From positions 2,232,001 to 2,296,000 of the forward strand of contig NC_064650.1 in NCBI RefSeq assembly GCF_001723175.1: a DNA stretch of 64,000 nucleotides, written 5' to 3'. Source of the stretch: Penicillium oxalicum. Lineage: Eukaryota; Ascomycota; Eurotiomycetes; Eurotiales; Aspergillaceae. Under the pieces are notes generated by a model. The model was not told the origin of the DNA. It searched no databases and saw only the letters and a list, made by a program, of their open reading frames with translations. The translations under genes and the position numbers were made by a program. Positions within the stretch are counted from its first letter, which is position 1; the number at the start of each line of letters is the position of its first letter. This document shows, piece by piece, positions 23,761-35,900 of this stretch.

Positions 23761-25178
23761 ATGAAGTTCACTGTTGCCGCAACTCTCGCCACGGCGGGCT
23801 CCCTGGCGGCCGCCCACGGCCACGGCCACGGCCATGCTCACCTGCACCAGCGCGCTGCCGAGACTCAGACTGAGACTGCGGTCACGGCTGGTCCCACCGT
23901 CTATGACTTCGTGGTCATGGACCCCAACAGCGGCTCCCCCAAGGTGATCAGCGGAGAAGAGGCCTGCGCCGGTCTCGCCAAGCACGAATTCGAATGGTTC
24001 GACGGCGCCATCCCTGACGCCTGCCCTCCCGCAACCAGCTCCGCCGATGTCAGCCCGACCGCGACTGTTGCTGCCCACGTGCTCATGGAGACCGCTGCCG
24101 TGGTCATCTCCACCACCAGCTCCGAGGTCCCTACCACTACTTCCACCATCAGCTCGACCAGCTCGACAAGCTCTACCTCGACCTCCTCCACTATCAAGAC
24201 CAGCTCCACCAGCTCCGCCGCTCCTACCCACACCGCCTCCGTCAGCCACGCTACTGGCATCAACGCTGAGTTCCCTGACGGTGAAATTGACTGTAACGAA
24301 TTCCCCTCCGACTACGGTGCTGTTGCCCTGGACTACCTGGGTCTGGGTGGCTACTCTGGTATCCAATATGTCACCATCGCCGGCTCATTCGTCACTGAGA
24401 TCGTGACCGCCATCACCGGCAACAGCTGCAAGAGCGGCGCCATGTGCTCGTATGCCTGTCCCCCTGGCTACCAGAAGTCCCAGTGGCCCACCACTCAAGG
24501 TTCCACTGGCCAGTCCGTGGGTGGTCTGCACTGCAAGAACGGAAAGCTCTACCGCACCAACCCGGCCTTCAAGACGCTCTGTATCGAGGGTACCGGTGGT
24601 GTTCATGTTCGCAACGAGCTCAGCAACACCGTGGCTGTTTGCCGTACCGACTACCCCGGCACCGAGTCCGAGACCATCCCCCTCGCCGCTCAGCCCGGTG
24701 AGGTGGCTCCTCTGACCTGCCCCGACGCCAACACCTACTACCGCTACCTTGGCAAGGGCACTTCCGCTCAGTACTACGTCAACAACAACGGTGTTTCCGT
24801 CGAGGAGGGTTGCCAGTGGGGTGATGGTTCCAAGCCTGTTGGCAACTGGGCCCCCATGAACTTGGGTGTCGGCCGCACCGACTCTGGCACCTGGCTGTCT
24901 ATGTTCAAGAACGAGCCGACCACCGATGCCGACCTGAACTTCAAGGTCAAGCTGGTTGGTGATGACCTCAGCGACAACTGCCGCTACGACGGTGCTGGTA
25001 ACTTCTACAACAACGCCGGTCTCATCCAGGGCAACAACGGATGCACTGTAAGTCCTGCAACGACCCAACGCGATCAATCCTGTCGGCTTCTTCCCCCTGG
25101 GTCACTTTTTGCTAACTCTTGTCCGTTATTTAGGCCAAATCCGCCTCTGGCAACGCCTACTTCGTTTTCTACGACTAA
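23761..25178 (+). CDS. SUN-family secreted cell-wall protein (GH132 type)
   Basis: Secreted or wall-bound protein of the SUN family (yeast Sim1, Uth1, Nca3, Sun4), linked to beta-glucan remodelling and septation. Two exons, 23761-25047 and 25134-25178, give 443 aa. A signal peptide (MKFTVAATLATAGSLAAA) is followed by a His/Gly stretch HGHGHGHAHLHQR, then a Ser/Thr-rich stalk (about 105-160). The Cys-rich SUN domain begins about 170 with FPDGEIDCNEFPSDYGA. Diagnostic blocks are YLGLGGYSGIQYV, CSYACPPGYQKSQWP, VGGLHCKNGKLYRTN, YYVNNNGVSVEEGCQWG and NWAPMNLGVG. The final 15 codons (KSASGNAYFVFYD) sit in a second tiny exon. Reading through the intron gives a false longer end. Family is certain; the enzymatic activity of SUN proteins is less certain. 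Confidence 0.95.
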
Positions 25179-25961
25179 GCGCCTCTCGTTGCTACGTGAT
25201 GCGAGGTTTCCGCACCCCGACGTTTGACAATTTAAAACCTTCACGGTCTAGATGATGCCCGATTTCCCCTTTGTTTCTTCATCTTCTTTCCGAACGGTAC
25301 TGGCGGTGGATGGAAGACTCCAATGTCAAGCGAGATCGGAACCCATGCGCGTCTCCCTTCCCCATGTTGTTCCTCTCCTGCCACCCGTGTCTCTGTCTAT
25401 ATTACCGGTTTGTTGCTTGAGGAGAGCTTCGGATCTTTATTTTTACTTCCCATGTATCTTACCTTCTGCCATCTGCTTGATTGTGGCCTGTGTGGGGTTG
25501 AATTTTATTTTTCGTGATTTTCGTTCTAGATATCAATTACTTTTTTTCCAAAGTTTTACCTGTGCCGCTCCTATGTCTCATATTGAACAAGCGATTCAAC
25601 CCCTTCCGTTCTTTTCTCAATATTTACTTGTAAAGTTGGGCTCTTGTTGCATGCACTCGTGGATTCTTGCCCGAAGTCTGAGCCGACCTTTGTGCACCAA
25701 GATTGTATAATTGGTTTTCCTTTATCCCTGCTGGTCAGGTTGGATTTGAAGAGAACCTCATGGTCTGATCTGCGTTGGGGCAGAACCCATTACGCACAGG
25801 CCAGGCATAGGTAGAGTCAGACATTCCGCGTTCAGCATGGACATTATGAATATGGACAATGTATTAGCCACTCCCAGCTCACGTCCTCAGCCTCAGGGTT
25901 TCCCGTCTGCCACCTGTGCCCTTCATCGATAGATACGTTCTCTTTGAGTCCAAAATATTGG
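25179..25961. other. SUN 3' UTR and intergenic DNA
   Basis: T-rich 3' flank of the SUN gene, with no gene recognised. Confidence 0.5.
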
Positions 25962-26342
25962 TCACCTTCTGGCTTGGGAATCGAGATCATCTGTTTCCAC
26001 ATCTAGTTCGTCTTGAACGGCAACTGATGTCCCATCTCCGAGGTAACCACGTTTCTGAGATTCGAGGAATGTCAGTACCTGATCACTGGGAACGTCGAAT
26101 GGTCCCCCAGGTTGCGATTCACCCCCACATGCCAATTGCGTGATGGAGTCGCCAATGACATCTCCTCGCTTTGCATTGCCGATGTCATTGCGCGTGCGGA
26201 TCTGGCCTAGGCCAAGTTGTGTCGCTTGGTAGAGCTGGAGCTGAGCGAGATTTACGGAATCCGATTTTGGAATTCCTACCTCTGATTTCCATCGAGAGAG
26301 TACCTCATCTTGGAATTTCCTTTGATCAAGAGATAATGTCAT
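25962..26342 (-). CDS. Hypothetical protein, uncertain
   Basis: Single ATG-started frame of 126 codons. The composition is protein-like: an amphipathic start (MTLSLDQRKFQDEVLSRWKSEVG), an Asp/Gln-rich body and no low complexity. No domain, signal peptide or membrane segment is seen and I do not recognise the family. It is alone in a 3.1 kb gap. It may be an unexpressed chance frame. Confidence 0.25.
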   Translation of the reverse strand: MTLSLDQRKFQDEVLSRWKSEVGIPKSDSVNLAQLQLYQATQLGLGQIRTRNDIGNAKRGDVIGDSITQLACGGESQPGGPFDVPSDQVLTFLESQKRGYLGDGTSVAVQDELDVETDDLDSQARR

Positions 26343-28312
26343 AGATGGCGAGTATTCGAATCTACTTGTGATACGCTTTGAATGTCATTCTGTTGCTGGT
26401 AGCCCAGTCTCTGCCCGAATCAATTTGCAGGATGCTTCGTCCCCTGTGTTCAAGCAGACTCCGAGCACGTACGTCTAGCAGAGTGGTTGCCGAGGTTGTT
26501 ATTATGGAAGCGAATTTTCAGTCGGTCAAGTATGCTGACACCTGATGGGGCGGCGATTGGACACAGGGTGGTAAAGAAAATCCAAGTGCGACAATCCAAT
26601 AGAATCGATCCCTATCTACCAGCGAGTCAAGAGGTATAGATGGAATTTCCTGTTGATAATTTAACCAGGCATCTCTTATCGGAAATTGGTGGACGATACT
26701 GAACGATGAGCTCCGATACCTGTTGACTGATCGTGATCTCATTGGATTCTAGTGGCGTTTCTACATTGGATTTCATTACCAAGTCAACCAAGTAGCGGAG
26801 AATGTACGTGCACCCGTGGAGTAGTCTCTCTCTTTGACTATGGAGTCAACCAGCACAGACCTATTGAACTACGTATGCAGGCATCTACGCTTGTAATATC
26901 GCTACCTACCGAGTGTAACTTACTAGAACGTCAATGCCCACGGTGACCGGACTACTCAGTCAGAGTCGACATTTGCTCTCGTTCTGAGGTCATTCTACCA
27001 AACATGCTCGGAAGCAGTCATGCTTCTTTCCTGGATAAGCCAAGTGAATCAAAGGTCGGTCAGATCAGTGTGCTTCCCGGGTAGGTATCAGTCGATCTTT
27101 GGAAAAACTTGATTGAACGCCGACACAGGAATCACACTGCGAGCGTGGAGGGGCTGGATACACTCGCCAAACGCCAGTATCAAGTACAGTAAGTTAACGT
27201 TCACCCAGTAACGTCGTCACAATTTCACGCGCGCCGTGAGGACTCCACGAAGCAGAAAATTTTCCTCCACAGCCCCGCCTCCTCCGGTCAGCGGTCCAAG
27301 TAGACTGAGGCTGGCGGTTTCTGGACCGATTACATGAGTCTTTCTGAGTGACATAATGCCATGAATTCGTAGATTTGGAGCTCGGTTGAGAGCTGTGAGG
27401 TTCCAATTGGATATTTACGTTGCAGCTACAGTACCTGGATTGGACAAGCTCCGTGAGGAGTCTCCGCTGGCCAGCAATGGTGAAAGAGAGATAGTTGCTT
27501 TGCGATGTACACTCTCCCGGTCCAACTCTGGCGAGTTCGGGATCCTGTCATTCAGCTAGTAAGATTGAACTGTACACGAAAGTCCAGATACCAATTCCGG
27601 CCTCACCGAGCTTGTCATGCTCGTATGCAGCAGTCACTTTGAACTCGCGTGCCCGTCACGACCCACTCCTCGGCTCACACGTGACTTGAGACGCGACCGC
27701 GATGTGCCCATGTACAGCGGACGAGTCCCATGAACCGAGCCTGCGAGCTCAGAAGTGTGCATTGTCGCTCTCGTCCAGGCGCATTATAGTCCAAAGACCG
27801 TACAATTTGATTCTGCAAATTGTCTGAAGAGCCTAGAATCTTCCGCTCAAAAGGCTGGGTAAGGGTGACGGAGGTTGGCGTGAAAAGAATAGTGGAGCCC
27901 GTGATCCCTCGTCGGCGCCTATAGAACGCGTCTCGGACTGTAAGCGTGCATTTCCGCGCAGGGCGAACCCTCCGTCCCTACTGCATTCCACTACGACTGC
28001 CACACTACCTACCTGCCACCCCTTCAACCTTTCTCCTCCTTCGGGTATCAATCTCCTTGGTAGGCCACTTTCCCCTCCTCCTCTTGCACCTAGATGCCCT
28101 TGAGGTCCCTGTCAAAGTCGTCGGAAAGCTCTATTTATCTTTTCTTCACGTCCCGTCTCGGGTGGTGTTGTAGAAAGACGCGGCGGACGCGAGTGCCTCA
28201 ACCTTTGAATTTTTGCATACCCTTGTTCTAATCATTCAGACTACAGAGGGCTGCGAGACAAGAAAGACCACCGTACAAGCTGTGTGTGAGACCCGCTCTT
28301 GGAGGAGATATT
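26343..28312. other. Intergenic DNA and tos4 promoter
   Basis: No gene is recognised. The last 350 bases are C/T-rich on the plus strand and lead into tos4. Tos4 and Plm2 genes are MBF/SBF targets in yeasts, but I did not find a clear cluster of MluI-type ACGCGT boxes: only partial matches such as GAACGCGTC near 27926. Confidence 0.45.
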
Positions 28313-29938
28313 ATGGATTCCTCTCCAACTGCTGTTCGCCTGGCACCGGCGGCTGGCGTGAAGCGTCCCGCTGCTTTGCTGCCAGCTTTCGAGCCTTTGA
28401 CCTCATCCCCGTCCCTGCCGCGGCCCTCCAAGCGGGTTGCTCGCGAAGATGCGTACCCAACACCTGTGCCGACCTCGTCGACTCATATTATGTCCTCGTC
28501 TCCACCTCCTGCTGTCCGGCCCTCACTGCGTCGTACCTTCTCCGCCGCCACGGAACGATCTCCCCTGTCGGCCGTGCCGGAGGTGATGCTGCCGGAGAAT
28601 GGAGAGCCGGTGCTCATGGGCCGGTCCAGCGCTTCGTGTCATCACCAGCTGGCCGCCAGTCGAATGATTTCACGTGTGCATGTCAAGGCGACCTACAAGC
28701 CGGCCCCGAACCCCTTCGACCGTGACCGCGTGGAAATTGTGTGCATGGGTTGGAATGGTATCAAGATCCACTGCCAGGGGAAGAAATATGAGTTGGGCAA
28801 AGGCAAGACCTTTACATCGGATATCAAGGATGCCGACATCATGATCGATGTCCATGAGGCCCGGGTATTGGTGCAATGGCCACGGAATGAACTTGATCGG
28901 AAGGATTGCCCCTCGACCGATTCCGAGCAGACGTGGGACGACGGAACTCCGACTCAGAAGAACCCCCGCCGAGGACTTCACGACAGTCCATTCGTTGGGG
29001 GCGAGCGCCTTGGCTCTCCCGTGTCGCCATCGCCCGGCGTGCGAAACGTTATCCCTCCGTCGTCGCCTATCTTCACTCCTTCGCGCGGCCGTGGGTCCGT
29101 GATCGTGTTCGAGGACGAGCCTTCTCCATTGAAGCGTCATAACACTGTCGGTGGACTCTCCTCGTACAGCGCTCGCCGCGCGAGTGAATTGCTCCAGATC
29201 TCCCAGTCCAGTGAACTTGGCCGCCACGACAGCGAATCTGATAATGACGAGGAGAATGATCCTATTGTTCACTCATTCGGGGCATTTGGCGAGAACTTGC
29301 TCCCCCGTATGGCTTCATTCCGCGCGAGCGATTCTCCGAGCCGCTCTTCCGTCACACCGCGTCGCTCGTCACCTCCTCTACCTCGTGCTCAGCTCGAGTC
29401 GCGTCGGCACCCGACTGTCCTGGAGGAGAAGAAAAAGGTCGAGGTCAAGGTTAAGACTCCTGAAGAGGAGGAAAGTTTCGAGCGCGTTCGCAACCACACC
29501 ATCAATCAGTTGGCCTTTTCTCGACTGTCGTCGACCCCCTTTTCGATCATCCTGAATAACCTCCCTCCCTCATACTGGAAGTCCAGCGAGAATGGCCACA
29601 CCTCTGGTCCCTCGCGTTCCGACATCCGCACCATTCTGGAGGAGAGTAAGTGTGTTGGCAAGGTTGCACGTGAGGGCAAGGACGCCGCTGGACAGCCCCT
29701 GGAAAGCGAGTTCTACTATATCCCCGACTTTGATGATGACATCAGTCGCCGTGAAACCGTGGTCAACAACCTTCGCAAGCCGGGTCTCCGGAACTGTCGC
29801 AAGCAGCACAAGGTATGTACACGTGTGAAGTCCCCCTCAAGCATTCCATTCCATCCTATCCATGGTTCCCGGAAGCTGCTCTCATGAATCCCACGACTGA
29901 CCGTTTCATAGCAATACTTTTGGAAGAAGCCCAAATAA
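28313..29938 (+). CDS. tos4: Tos4-like FHA-domain protein
   Basis: Nuclear FHA-domain protein of the Tos4/Plm2 type. In yeasts it binds phospho-peptides, associates with histone deacetylases and acts in the S-phase and replication-stress response. Two exons, 28313-29812 and 29912-29938, give 508 aa; the final exon encodes only QYFWKKPK. The FHA domain lies at about 95-195: LMGRSSASCHHQLAASRMISRVHV holds the phospho-threonine-binding Gly-Arg-Ser and Ser-Arg-x-His features, followed by VEIVCMGWNGIKI. A disordered, Ser/Pro-rich middle has many SP/TP sites, probable CDK targets. The conserved C-terminal helix block starts ESFERVRNHTINQLAFSRLSSTPFS. The ATG at 28313 is the first in frame; an earlier GTG is not used in fungi. 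Confidence 0.88.
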
Positions 29939-31885
29939 GTCGAAGCCACATCCTCGTGTGTGGATCGGTTCCTCCTCAGTACATATTTGCAGTGTTCTTG
30001 GCCACCCAGAAGGAACCATTCCTGGGTGGCTCGCATAGCGTGGCGTGTGGCATACCCTTGTACTTGTTTCATTTTGTTTCTCGTTCGGTCTATCTTTATT
30101 GACTTAGTTCCTATCGTCTCCCTTTTTTTATCCTTTCTTCCTTGCTTATAATCTCGTCCTACCTGTCCAGCCCTCTGATCAGTTTTGATTCTTACTTTCC
30201 CCCCCCCCCCCCCCCCCATTTCTGCAGTTCTCGCGTGATGATGTACAATTGTGCGCTGCTCTTTGCCAGATCCATTATCTTGGCTATTGCCGCACCTGTT
30301 CTTTTTTTTTTTGTGTTCCCGCGGGAACTTGCTCATCCCTTTTATGATGCGTGATGGATTTCCGACGTCAACGGCCGCTTACGCTTTGAATATCGTTTTC
30401 CCGCTTTGACCCTGTTTCTCTGATTCCACTCGCTGCCCCTCCAACCTTTTTCCCTTATCCTGCACTTGCACCTCTCCCTCTCTATTCTTTCTCGACTGGA
30501 TTTCCCTCTGCCGATCTGGATGACAAGCTCCACCTACGGGCTTATCGTTGCATCTTCCCCCTCTTCTTTCGTCTCCTCCATTTCGCCTTCGGAGCCTGAT
30601 CTTTCGAGGCTGGCGACATGTGTGTGGGGGTTAATCTGTTTCTCGGGCCATCTCACTTGCCCGAGTATGTATCTTTACTTTTGTAGCCTTGTGGAGGTAT
30701 CTGAATAAAAAGCCTGAATTACATTCCTTAATTACTCAGAAGAGGATGAGTCGGTCTGTTCACTGGTTCAATTCGAGATTTGCAAGTGGAGTCATACACC
30801 TGTAATGCATTGAATGTGACAAGTGCGACCTCAAATTGGTCCCTGCCTTCCTGGCGTAAACTAGGCCTCCTCAAGTCGGTGTCTTCTACTTCGGAAAAAA
30901 AAAACGAAACAGATGAAGCAGTCTAGACCTACCTCTCCTGGCCGTCAGGGTTCTCCCTCCCTCTAGGCTTTGAATATTCCCCACATACGGCTGCCACCTC
31001 ACACGCATGGAAAGGTCGCAGAGGCCATCAAGAAATGCTCGACTTCCGTCAAATCTTCTTGAGTGGCTTATCGCTATTTACCAGCCCAGGCGTTACCTGT
31101 CCAGGCGTTTGTGCTTGGCTTAGTAGCGTTCTCGCCATGCCCATTCGCCACTCTTGCGTCACCCCAGCTTTTCCCCCTCAATTACATTGTGGTTGGTACC
31201 ACTGTTCAATGACATGGACCTCCGCTACGAGGCTCGACCCTCCACCACAAGCATGCTATACTCGGGTCCAATTTTCTATCTGGTGTGTACTTGGTCATCG
31301 AGATGGCCTGATTCTCTGTGTATCAGCTGGAAAGAGCTTCAATGACGAGTCTATCTGACTTGACACGTTCCCTCAATTGAGTCTGGTGGTCCAATCAGCG
31401 TGGTCCGCCCCCCTCGTTTTAAGTTGGTGAGGTTGACTTTTAAGGTTGGTACCGATACTTGTGGGTTTCACGTCGAGATCATGCAATGGAAGTCACCCGT
31501 ACCCTATTGAAACTTGCCTTTGCGAATGCATGAGATTAGCGGTGCATTTTCATGGAGAGTACCGTGCCGTGCGCAGCAGTTGCCACTCAGCGTGGTGCTC
31601 GTCTCCAGCTCCCGTCTGCATAAATATCGATCAATCCCCGCGTCTCTTGTAGGCGATCTTTTATCATCATCATCAACAACATCCATTTGATCCACTTGTC
31701 TCCCATCGAAACGACTTGATCCCCATCAACTGCAGCGCTCACCCAATTCCTCCCACATCTGCCGTCTCCAACAAATCGTTTTATCAAAGTCTTCCTTCTC
31801 CCTGTCCTTACTTTGTGACCACGGTCATCGCCGCAGAAAGCCCACACACCTCGTCTATCTCATCGTCATCCTTCTCCTGTTCATC
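29939..31885. other. tos4 3' flank, intergenic DNA and leader of the next gene
   Basis: No gene seen in about 1.9 kb. There is a 19-base C run at 30199-30217. The last 200 bases (TCATCATCATCAACAAC and similar) are a typical long fungal 5' leader of the small protein at 31886. Confidence 0.5.
30199..30217. repeat. Poly-C run
   Basis: Nineteen consecutive C residues in intergenic DNA. Such runs are prone to length error in sequencing and may form i-motif or, on the other strand, G-rich structures. Confidence 0.9.
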
Positions 31886-32173
31886 ATGCAATCTTCAACA
31901 GAAGGCGGACCCGTCCCAGACCGTACCCGTGAGCATCCCTCAACAAAAAGTAGTAGCATCACGACCACTGCTCCTCCTCACTTTTCCGATTCAAACACCC
32001 CTCAGCGACCGATTCCCACTGCGGATGCAGTGTCTGAACAATCCTGGAAACCCAAGTTTGACCGTCGTCAAAGCTGGAACCACGAGGATCAGAAGCATGA
32101 GTTGCAGGAGCGTTTGCTGAATATGGAACAAGGTCGGGAGACTGGGTTTTCGGAGACGGGAACGGATCCATAA
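31886..32173 (+). CDS. Small conserved fungal protein of unknown function
   Basis: Single-exon protein of 95 aa. The N-terminal half is Ser/Thr/Pro-rich and probably disordered. The C-terminal half has the conserved-looking block KPKFDRRQSWNHEDQKHELQ, then ERLLNMEQGRETGFSETG. Short proteins with a similar FDRRQSW...EDMKHE...ERL block recur in Aspergillus and Penicillium as I recall; none has a known role. The charged, helical C terminus suggests a peptide-like interaction motif. The long A/C/T-rich leader suggests good expression. No signal peptide or membrane segment. Confidence 0.75.
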   Translation: MQSSTEGGPVPDRTREHPSTKSSSITTTAPPHFSDSNTPQRPIPTADAVSEQSWKPKFDRRQSWNHEDQKHELQERLLNMEQGRETGFSETGTDP

Positions 32174-32902
32174 GCTTCGCCTGTTAATTGTACTTTTTTC
32201 TTTTGAAAGACCTTCGATGATGAGTGTGACTTGGTGGATTAGGATAAATGAAATGAGATGGGCGAATGATTGACTGGAAGTACGCGGAAGGGAGGCGTGG
32301 GCCTGGCTAGCGGAATTCAACTGGGGAAAAGTGTATCTATTGTTATTTGAAGGTGCCCAGTCCTGATTTGGCATTATAGTACTACGTATGTTCAATGTTG
32401 TACGTGGAACCAATTCAAGCGCAGCCTTTTTCATTGATAAGGCGCAAAACGTAAGATTATCGAGTAGCACTTTCTTGTTTGCATCAAAAGGCAGATAACT
32501 TCAATCCTCCTCCCAAAAATCTGCCGTTTCAGCCAAGCTCAAATCAAAATCCAGGTGAGCTAACTGTGCTGCCGTGTTGCGTGTTGGTAATGCGACGCCT
32601 ATAATTAAAAGGATGAGACCTCCAAGCTTGTGTCTGACCTGCCCGGCGATCTTCAACCTCCGCACCGCCTGGCAAATCTGCCCGCTTTTGCTCCACCATC
32701 GCCGCCCATCACCGCGTTGCTCCTCGGCCCTGACGATCAAATTGCAAGGAGCGTTCTCTGAACTCACCTTCCGATCAGCTCCTTGCTCATCACCTGTCGC
32801 ATCTCTCTCCCCAATGTGGCGTTCAAGTCACGTCTACATTTGCCCTTTGGAAGTTCTCAAAGGACCCCGCGATTGAATCGGCTGCAGACGCACACAGCAG
32901 CC
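32174..32902. other. Intergenic region upstream of nmd2
   Basis: 3' flank of the small gene and promoter of nmd2. A minus-strand frame at 32501-32767 with a hydrophobic stretch starts at GTG rather than ATG and is not accepted as a gene. Confidence 0.5.
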
Positions 32903-35900
32903 ATGGATCGCCAGAAGAAAAGTATGCGCTTACGTCGCCGAGCTTTCTTGCCTTTTCTCCAGTAAACTGATATGACCACTTCACCAGGAGAGATTCGTGA
33001 TCTGAACGAGAAAGCATGGGGAGGCCAGACCGGTATGACAATATCTCCTATGACGACAGTGATCGCTCGATTCTGACCGATGGAACCGATTTGCAGATGT
33101 CTTCCCCGTGAGCCAGTCTCTGGACTCGGCACTCAAAAAGAACACTGCTTTCATCAAACGACTCCGGACCGGTATCAGTGCCTCCGCCCTCTCGACCTTT
33201 CTGACCGATATCCGCACGCTCTCGCTCCACAAATACCTGTCCGAGATCATCTCCGCCTGCTATGAGGGTCTCTGCAAGCTTAAATCACCCGGTGAAATCG
33301 CGGCAGGAGTGGAAATCGTGTGCGCTTTACACCAGCGATTCGGCCCGGCAGAGTTCACGCGACAGATCGGATGGCTTCTCGGACGGGGCATGAGCTCCAT
33401 GGACAAAGCATCGCTGAAGGCTTTGCCCCAAGAGATGCGTGAGCGCGAGGAAAAGGAACGACTGAGCCGACATCGCGTCCTGCTACGAGTGGTGACGGAG
33501 CTGTGGCTGGTCGGCGTCCTGAGAACACTCGATGATACGGAGAGACCCGAGGATGCCAGAAAGGATGCGACCACGGGCAAGCTGCCTGACCTGGTTCCAA
33601 TGAGAGCGACAAAGTCACCCGCAGCCCTCAAGGAGTTGGAGAAACAGGCTGAGCCATTCCCCCTGGAAGTTCTCAAGGATTTACTTGGACATGACCGCGA
33701 CCACACCAACCTTCCGCTCGCTGTTTTGTTTGTGAAAAGCTTCAGCTGGGACATTCTCGGGACCAAGCTCGTGGAAGATGGCCGAAAGACCGTGGAGGTG
33801 GACGGAGCAACGTCAAAATTGAACGGAGGCGAATCTGAAAATGCAGATGGCAACGCCGAGACGATCACCGAAGCGGATCCGCCATTAGTGCCGGAAAAGA
33901 CTCAGCAGCGGTTCAGGAACATCCTGACTCGCTATCTCGATGATGTCAAAGCTCATGTGGTTCGCGACCAGAAAGCGCTCGCGTCGCAGAGTCGCCGCAA
34001 TGCCGAAGCCTACGTGAAGAGCGGCGAGATCTTTGAAGATCGACAGTCCAATTTCGAGAAGCAATCTAAATCCCTGGAGAAGCTCGTTGCCAACACCCAG
34101 GTTCTGTGTGAGGCACTCGGTGCGGAGATGCCCGATCTGGCCGAAAAGGAGTCTGCAGATGCTGGCGGTAGCGGTGGCATTGGCTTGGTCAAAACCACAG
34201 ACTATCTCCGTGGCCAGGGTGATGGTGCGGGTATCTGGGAAGATGAAGAGGAGCGGCGTTTCTATGAAAACTTGGTTGATCTGAAAGGCAAGGTTCCCGC
34301 TGTCCTCCTAGAAGATGGCAAGAAAAAGAAAGGCGAAGGCGAAGAGACCGGAAAGAAGAAGTCTGATGGCGAAGCTGAAAAGTCGGGCGAGACATCCGAG
34401 GACCGTGCTGCTGCAGATGCGGACGATCAGTCGATGGCCATTGCCAGCAAGACTGTTGGTGCCCAGGTGGATGCTCTTTTGAGTAAGCTACCTGAGCTGC
34501 AAACCAAAGACCAGGTCGATCAGTTTGCCTTGGACTTTTGTTTCGTCAATTCCAAGGCCTCTCGAAACCGACTTGTCAAAGCCGTGTCCGACATACCCAA
34601 GGGCCGGATCGATCTTCTTCCGTTGTACGCTCGCTTGGTCGCCACTCTTGGGCAATACCTACCGGATATCCCCCAGGGCCTGACCACCTATCTCGATGAA
34701 GAATTTCGAAGTCTGCAACGGCGAAAATCGAAGGAGTTCCTGGGGCAGGTGCGCATGAGCAATGTGCGATATTTGGCAGAATTGACCAAATTCGGCGTGG
34801 TCCCTGAACATATCATTTTCCACTGTTTCAAAGTCTCGCTGGACGACTTTTCTCGTATGAACATCGAGATCATCGGCAATCTGCTGGAGAACTGTGGCCG
34901 TTACTTGCTTCGCAACCCAGAAACATCCCCGCGCATGGCTTCGTTCTTAGAGACTTTGAGCCGAAAGAAGACCGTGCAGCATCTTGGCCAGCAAGAGAGG
35001 ATGGTCATCGAGAATGCCATCTATTACGTTGACCCGCCTCCCCGGCCTGCGATTCAGCAGAAAGAACGGACCCCTGTGGAACAGTACGTTCGACGGTTGA
35101 TCTACCTCGACATGAACAAGCGAAACTACACCAAGATTCTAAAGACCATTCGGAAGCTGCACTGGGAAGAGCAAGAGGTGGTCGACATCCTGGAGCGTGT
35201 CTTCAGCAAGCCAGTCAAGGTCAAGTACGGCAGCATTCACCTTCTTGCCATTCTGGTCAGCGCGCTCTATCGCTATCACCAAACATTTGTGATTGGCATT
35301 GTGGATAACGTCCTGGAGCAAATCACACTTGGTCTTGAGCTGAATGACTTCAAGTTCAATCAGAAGCGCATTGCCGAAGTCAAGTACCTCGGGGAGCTCT
35401 ACAATTACAAGATGATTGATTCCCCCGTCATCTTTGACACATTGTACCGCATCGTTACATTCGGACATGGCGGTGGCACACCCGTGCCCGGCAGGATCAG
35501 CCCTCTCGATATGCCGGACGATTTCTTCCGACTTCGCCTTGTGTGTACTCTTCTGGATACCTGCGGTCACTGCTTTGATCGTGGCTCTGCTAAAAAGAAG
35601 CTGGATTTCTTCTTGACTTTCTTCCAATACTATCTCTTCACCAAGGATCCCCTGCCCATGGATGTTGATTTCTTGATCCAGGACACTTATTCCAGTTTGC
35701 GTCCTCAGTGGAAGCTGGCCACGGATCTTGACGAGGCGACTCGCATCTTTAGTGAGGCGATTGCCCAGAATTACAGTGTCCAGGACTCCGAGAGGCCCGT
35801 AGAACTTGACGAGGAGGAGGCGGAGAGTAGCTCCTCCGATGAAGGGCTGGAGGATGACGTCATCCCCGAGATTGAAGATGAGCAGGAGTCCAGCGACGAA

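Noticed and set aside
24385..25077. 230-codon minus-strand frame inside the SUN gene
   Set aside because: Antisense shadow of a GC-biased coding exon; the plus-strand protein is clearly the real one.
28286..28312. Longer tos4 start
   Set aside because: The upstream start is GTG; fungal nuclear genes use ATG, which is at 28313.
32501..32767. 88-codon minus-strand frame with a hydrophobic stretch, just upstream of nmd2
   Set aside because: Starts at GTG; trial splicing to an upstream ATG did not keep phase. It could be an exon of an unknown gene, but there is not enough support.
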